The notes below the pieces were generated by a model. It searched no databases. It was not told where the DNA came from and worked only from the letters and a program-made list of their open reading frames with translations. From JAENVT01 sp040006755 (GTDB lineage Bacteria > Actinomycetota > Acidimicrobiia > Acidimicrobiales > Ilumatobacteraceae), in the NCBI GenBank assembly GCA_040006755.1, contig JBDTWJ010000190.1, positions 1 to 6,074 on the forward strand: 6,074 nucleotides of DNA, given 5' to 3'. The position numbers and the translations under genes were made by a program. Position 1 is the stretch's first letter; every line of letters starts with the position of its first letter. Of this stretch, positions 5,141-6,074 are shown in pieces.

Positions 5141-6004
5141 CTAGGCGACGACGACGGCGGGCTTGGCCACGGCTCCGAACAACTCGTACACCGCGAGCAG
5201 AGATCCCTGACCATCGACCACCGCCCACGGACCATCACCTTCGAACCGATCGAGCACCCGGCCGTGACGCACCATCTCAGCGGATGCATCGTCGACGGTG
5301 ACATGCGGGTAGTCGCGCAACGCGTCCGCCGGCGCGATCAACTCGCACTCATCAGGCGGTCGCGCTTCGCTGTCGACGAAGCTGCCGACCGCGGTGCGAC
5401 GCAGATCGCGCAGATGCGCTCCGCCATCCAGCATCCTCCCGAGGTCGTCGGCCAGCGTTCGGATATAGGTACCCGCCGAGCACCGCACCTCGACTCGAAG
5501 TATCGATGGCTCGTCGGTCGCGGCGACGACGAACGAGTAGATCGTGACCGGACGCGGCTGTCGTTCGACCTCGATGCCTTCACGAGCAAGTTCGTGCAGG
5601 CGCTTGCCATCGACGCGCACGGCGCTGACCATCGGCGGGATCTGCGTAATAGGCCCGGTCAAGTGTTCGGTCGCGACCCGTTGCGCCATGTCGGCCGTGA
5701 CTCCCGACATGTCGAACGTACCGGTGACCTCGCCACTGGAATCAAGTGTCGACGTCGACGTACCCAGCACGATGTCTGCCGTATACGTCTTGCCGAGCGC
5801 CGTCAGGAATCGCAGGAGCCTGGTCGCCTTGCCGACGCCGACCAGAAGCACACCGGTTGCATCGGGATCGAGGGTGCCGGCGTGGCCGACCTGACGCTCG
5901 TCGAATCGCCGGCGCAACATGCCGACGACATCGTGACTCGTGACTCCCGCCGGCTTGTCGACCACGGCCAACCCATGCTTGGTGGGTGGCTTACGTTGCG
6001 CCAT
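5141..6004 (-). CDS. truB: tRNA pseudouridine(55) synthase TruB
   Basis: This 287-residue enzyme isomerises U55 to pseudouridine in the T-loop of most tRNAs. Diagnostic motifs are GLAVVDKPAGVTSHDVV (11-27) and GHAGTLDPDATGVLLV (40-55), which carries the catalytic Asp46. Others are the GKTY motif with Tyr74 (71-74), QIPPMVSAVRVDGKRLHELARE (121-142) and RCSAGTYIRTLADDLG (174-189). The C-terminal region (about 225-287) fits the small domain found in many actinobacterial TruB proteins. The ATG at 6004 is chosen because family sequence starts about ten residues later. The frame stays open upstream through a 15-bp repeat, which would add copies of VPKLS if a repeat GTG were the start. No Shine-Dalgarno sequence or -10 box is visible before the ATG, so expression probably comes from genes upstream of the window. 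Confidence 0.96.
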   Translation of the reverse strand: MAQRKPPTKHGLAVVDKPAGVTSHDVVGMLRRRFDERQVGHAGTLDPDATGVLLVGVGKATRLLRFLTALGKTYTADIVLGTSTSTLDSSGEVTGTFDMSGVTADMAQRVATEHLTGPITQIPPMVSAVRVDGKRLHELAREGIEVERQPRPVTIYSFVVAATDEPSILRVEVRCSAGTYIRTLADDLGRMLDGGAHLRDLRRTAVGSFVDSEARPPDECELIAPADALRDYPHVTVDDASAEMVRHGRVLDRFEGDGPWAVVDGQGSLLAVYELFGAVAKPAVVVA

Positions 6005-6074
6005 CACGCTCAGTTTCGGCACGCTCAGTTTCGGCACGCTCAGTTTCGGCACGCTCAGTTTCGGCACGCTCAGT
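6005..6074. repeat. 15-bp tandem repeat directly upstream of truB, 4.7 copies
   Basis: Four identical copies of the 15-bp unit CACGCTCAGTTTCGG fill 6005-6064, and a fifth begins at 6065 and is cut by the window edge. The array abuts the truB ATG with no spacer. Read toward truB, each unit is five sense codons (GTG CCG AAA CTG AGC, or VPKLS) in frame with truB, and each contains a possible GTG start. Identical copies imply recent expansion or homogenisation. It may be an untranslated intergenic array or an N-terminal extension of TruB. Confidence 0.95.

Overview
The window is about 6 kb of high-GC bacterial DNA (roughly 60-65% G+C, estimated by eye). It holds seven protein genes and has short tandem repeats at both ends. 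Codon use, a lipoprotein with a long Thr/Pro/Ser linker, and promoter -10 boxes placed directly in front of start codons suggest an actinobacterium. An Ilumatobacter-like member of Acidimicrobiia is my best guess, but this is inference. The odd window length and the repeats cut off by both ends suggest a whole contig that broke at repeats.

Three housekeeping genes lie on the minus strand in the classical order: truB (tRNA pseudouridine-55 synthase, 6004-5141), ribF (riboflavin kinase/FAD synthetase, 5098-4154) and rpsO (ribosomal protein S15, 356-102). The truB-ribF-rpsO block is widely conserved and usually sits between infB/rbfA and pnp. Here it is interrupted: a four-gene cassette on the plus strand (521-4150) lies between ribF and rpsO.

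The cassette encodes an ABC importer of the nitrate/sulfonate/taurine and THI5/NMT1-like class: ATPase (521-1324), permease (1324-2091) and substrate-binding lipoprotein (2927-4150). Between the permease and the binding protein is a gene for an unusual two-domain protein (2110-2898). Its N-terminal half is an AroQ-type chorismate mutase. Its C-terminal half is a single VOC domain resembling the catalytic domain of 4-hydroxyphenylpyruvate dioxygenase (HPPD), but with Gly where HPPD has its iron-binding Glu. This fusion is the most interesting item. The importer's substrate cannot be read from the sequence.

The rpsO gene has a clear Shine-Dalgarno sequence, a 5' leader that may fold, and a downstream hairpin. 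By contrast, the ATPase, the fusion gene, the binding protein and ribF each have a TAnnnT hexamer 6-10 nt before the start codon and no Shine-Dalgarno sequence, which points to leaderless transcription. A 24-bp repeat containing a dyad lies downstream of rpsO, and a 15-bp repeat that keeps the reading frame open lies directly upstream of truB.
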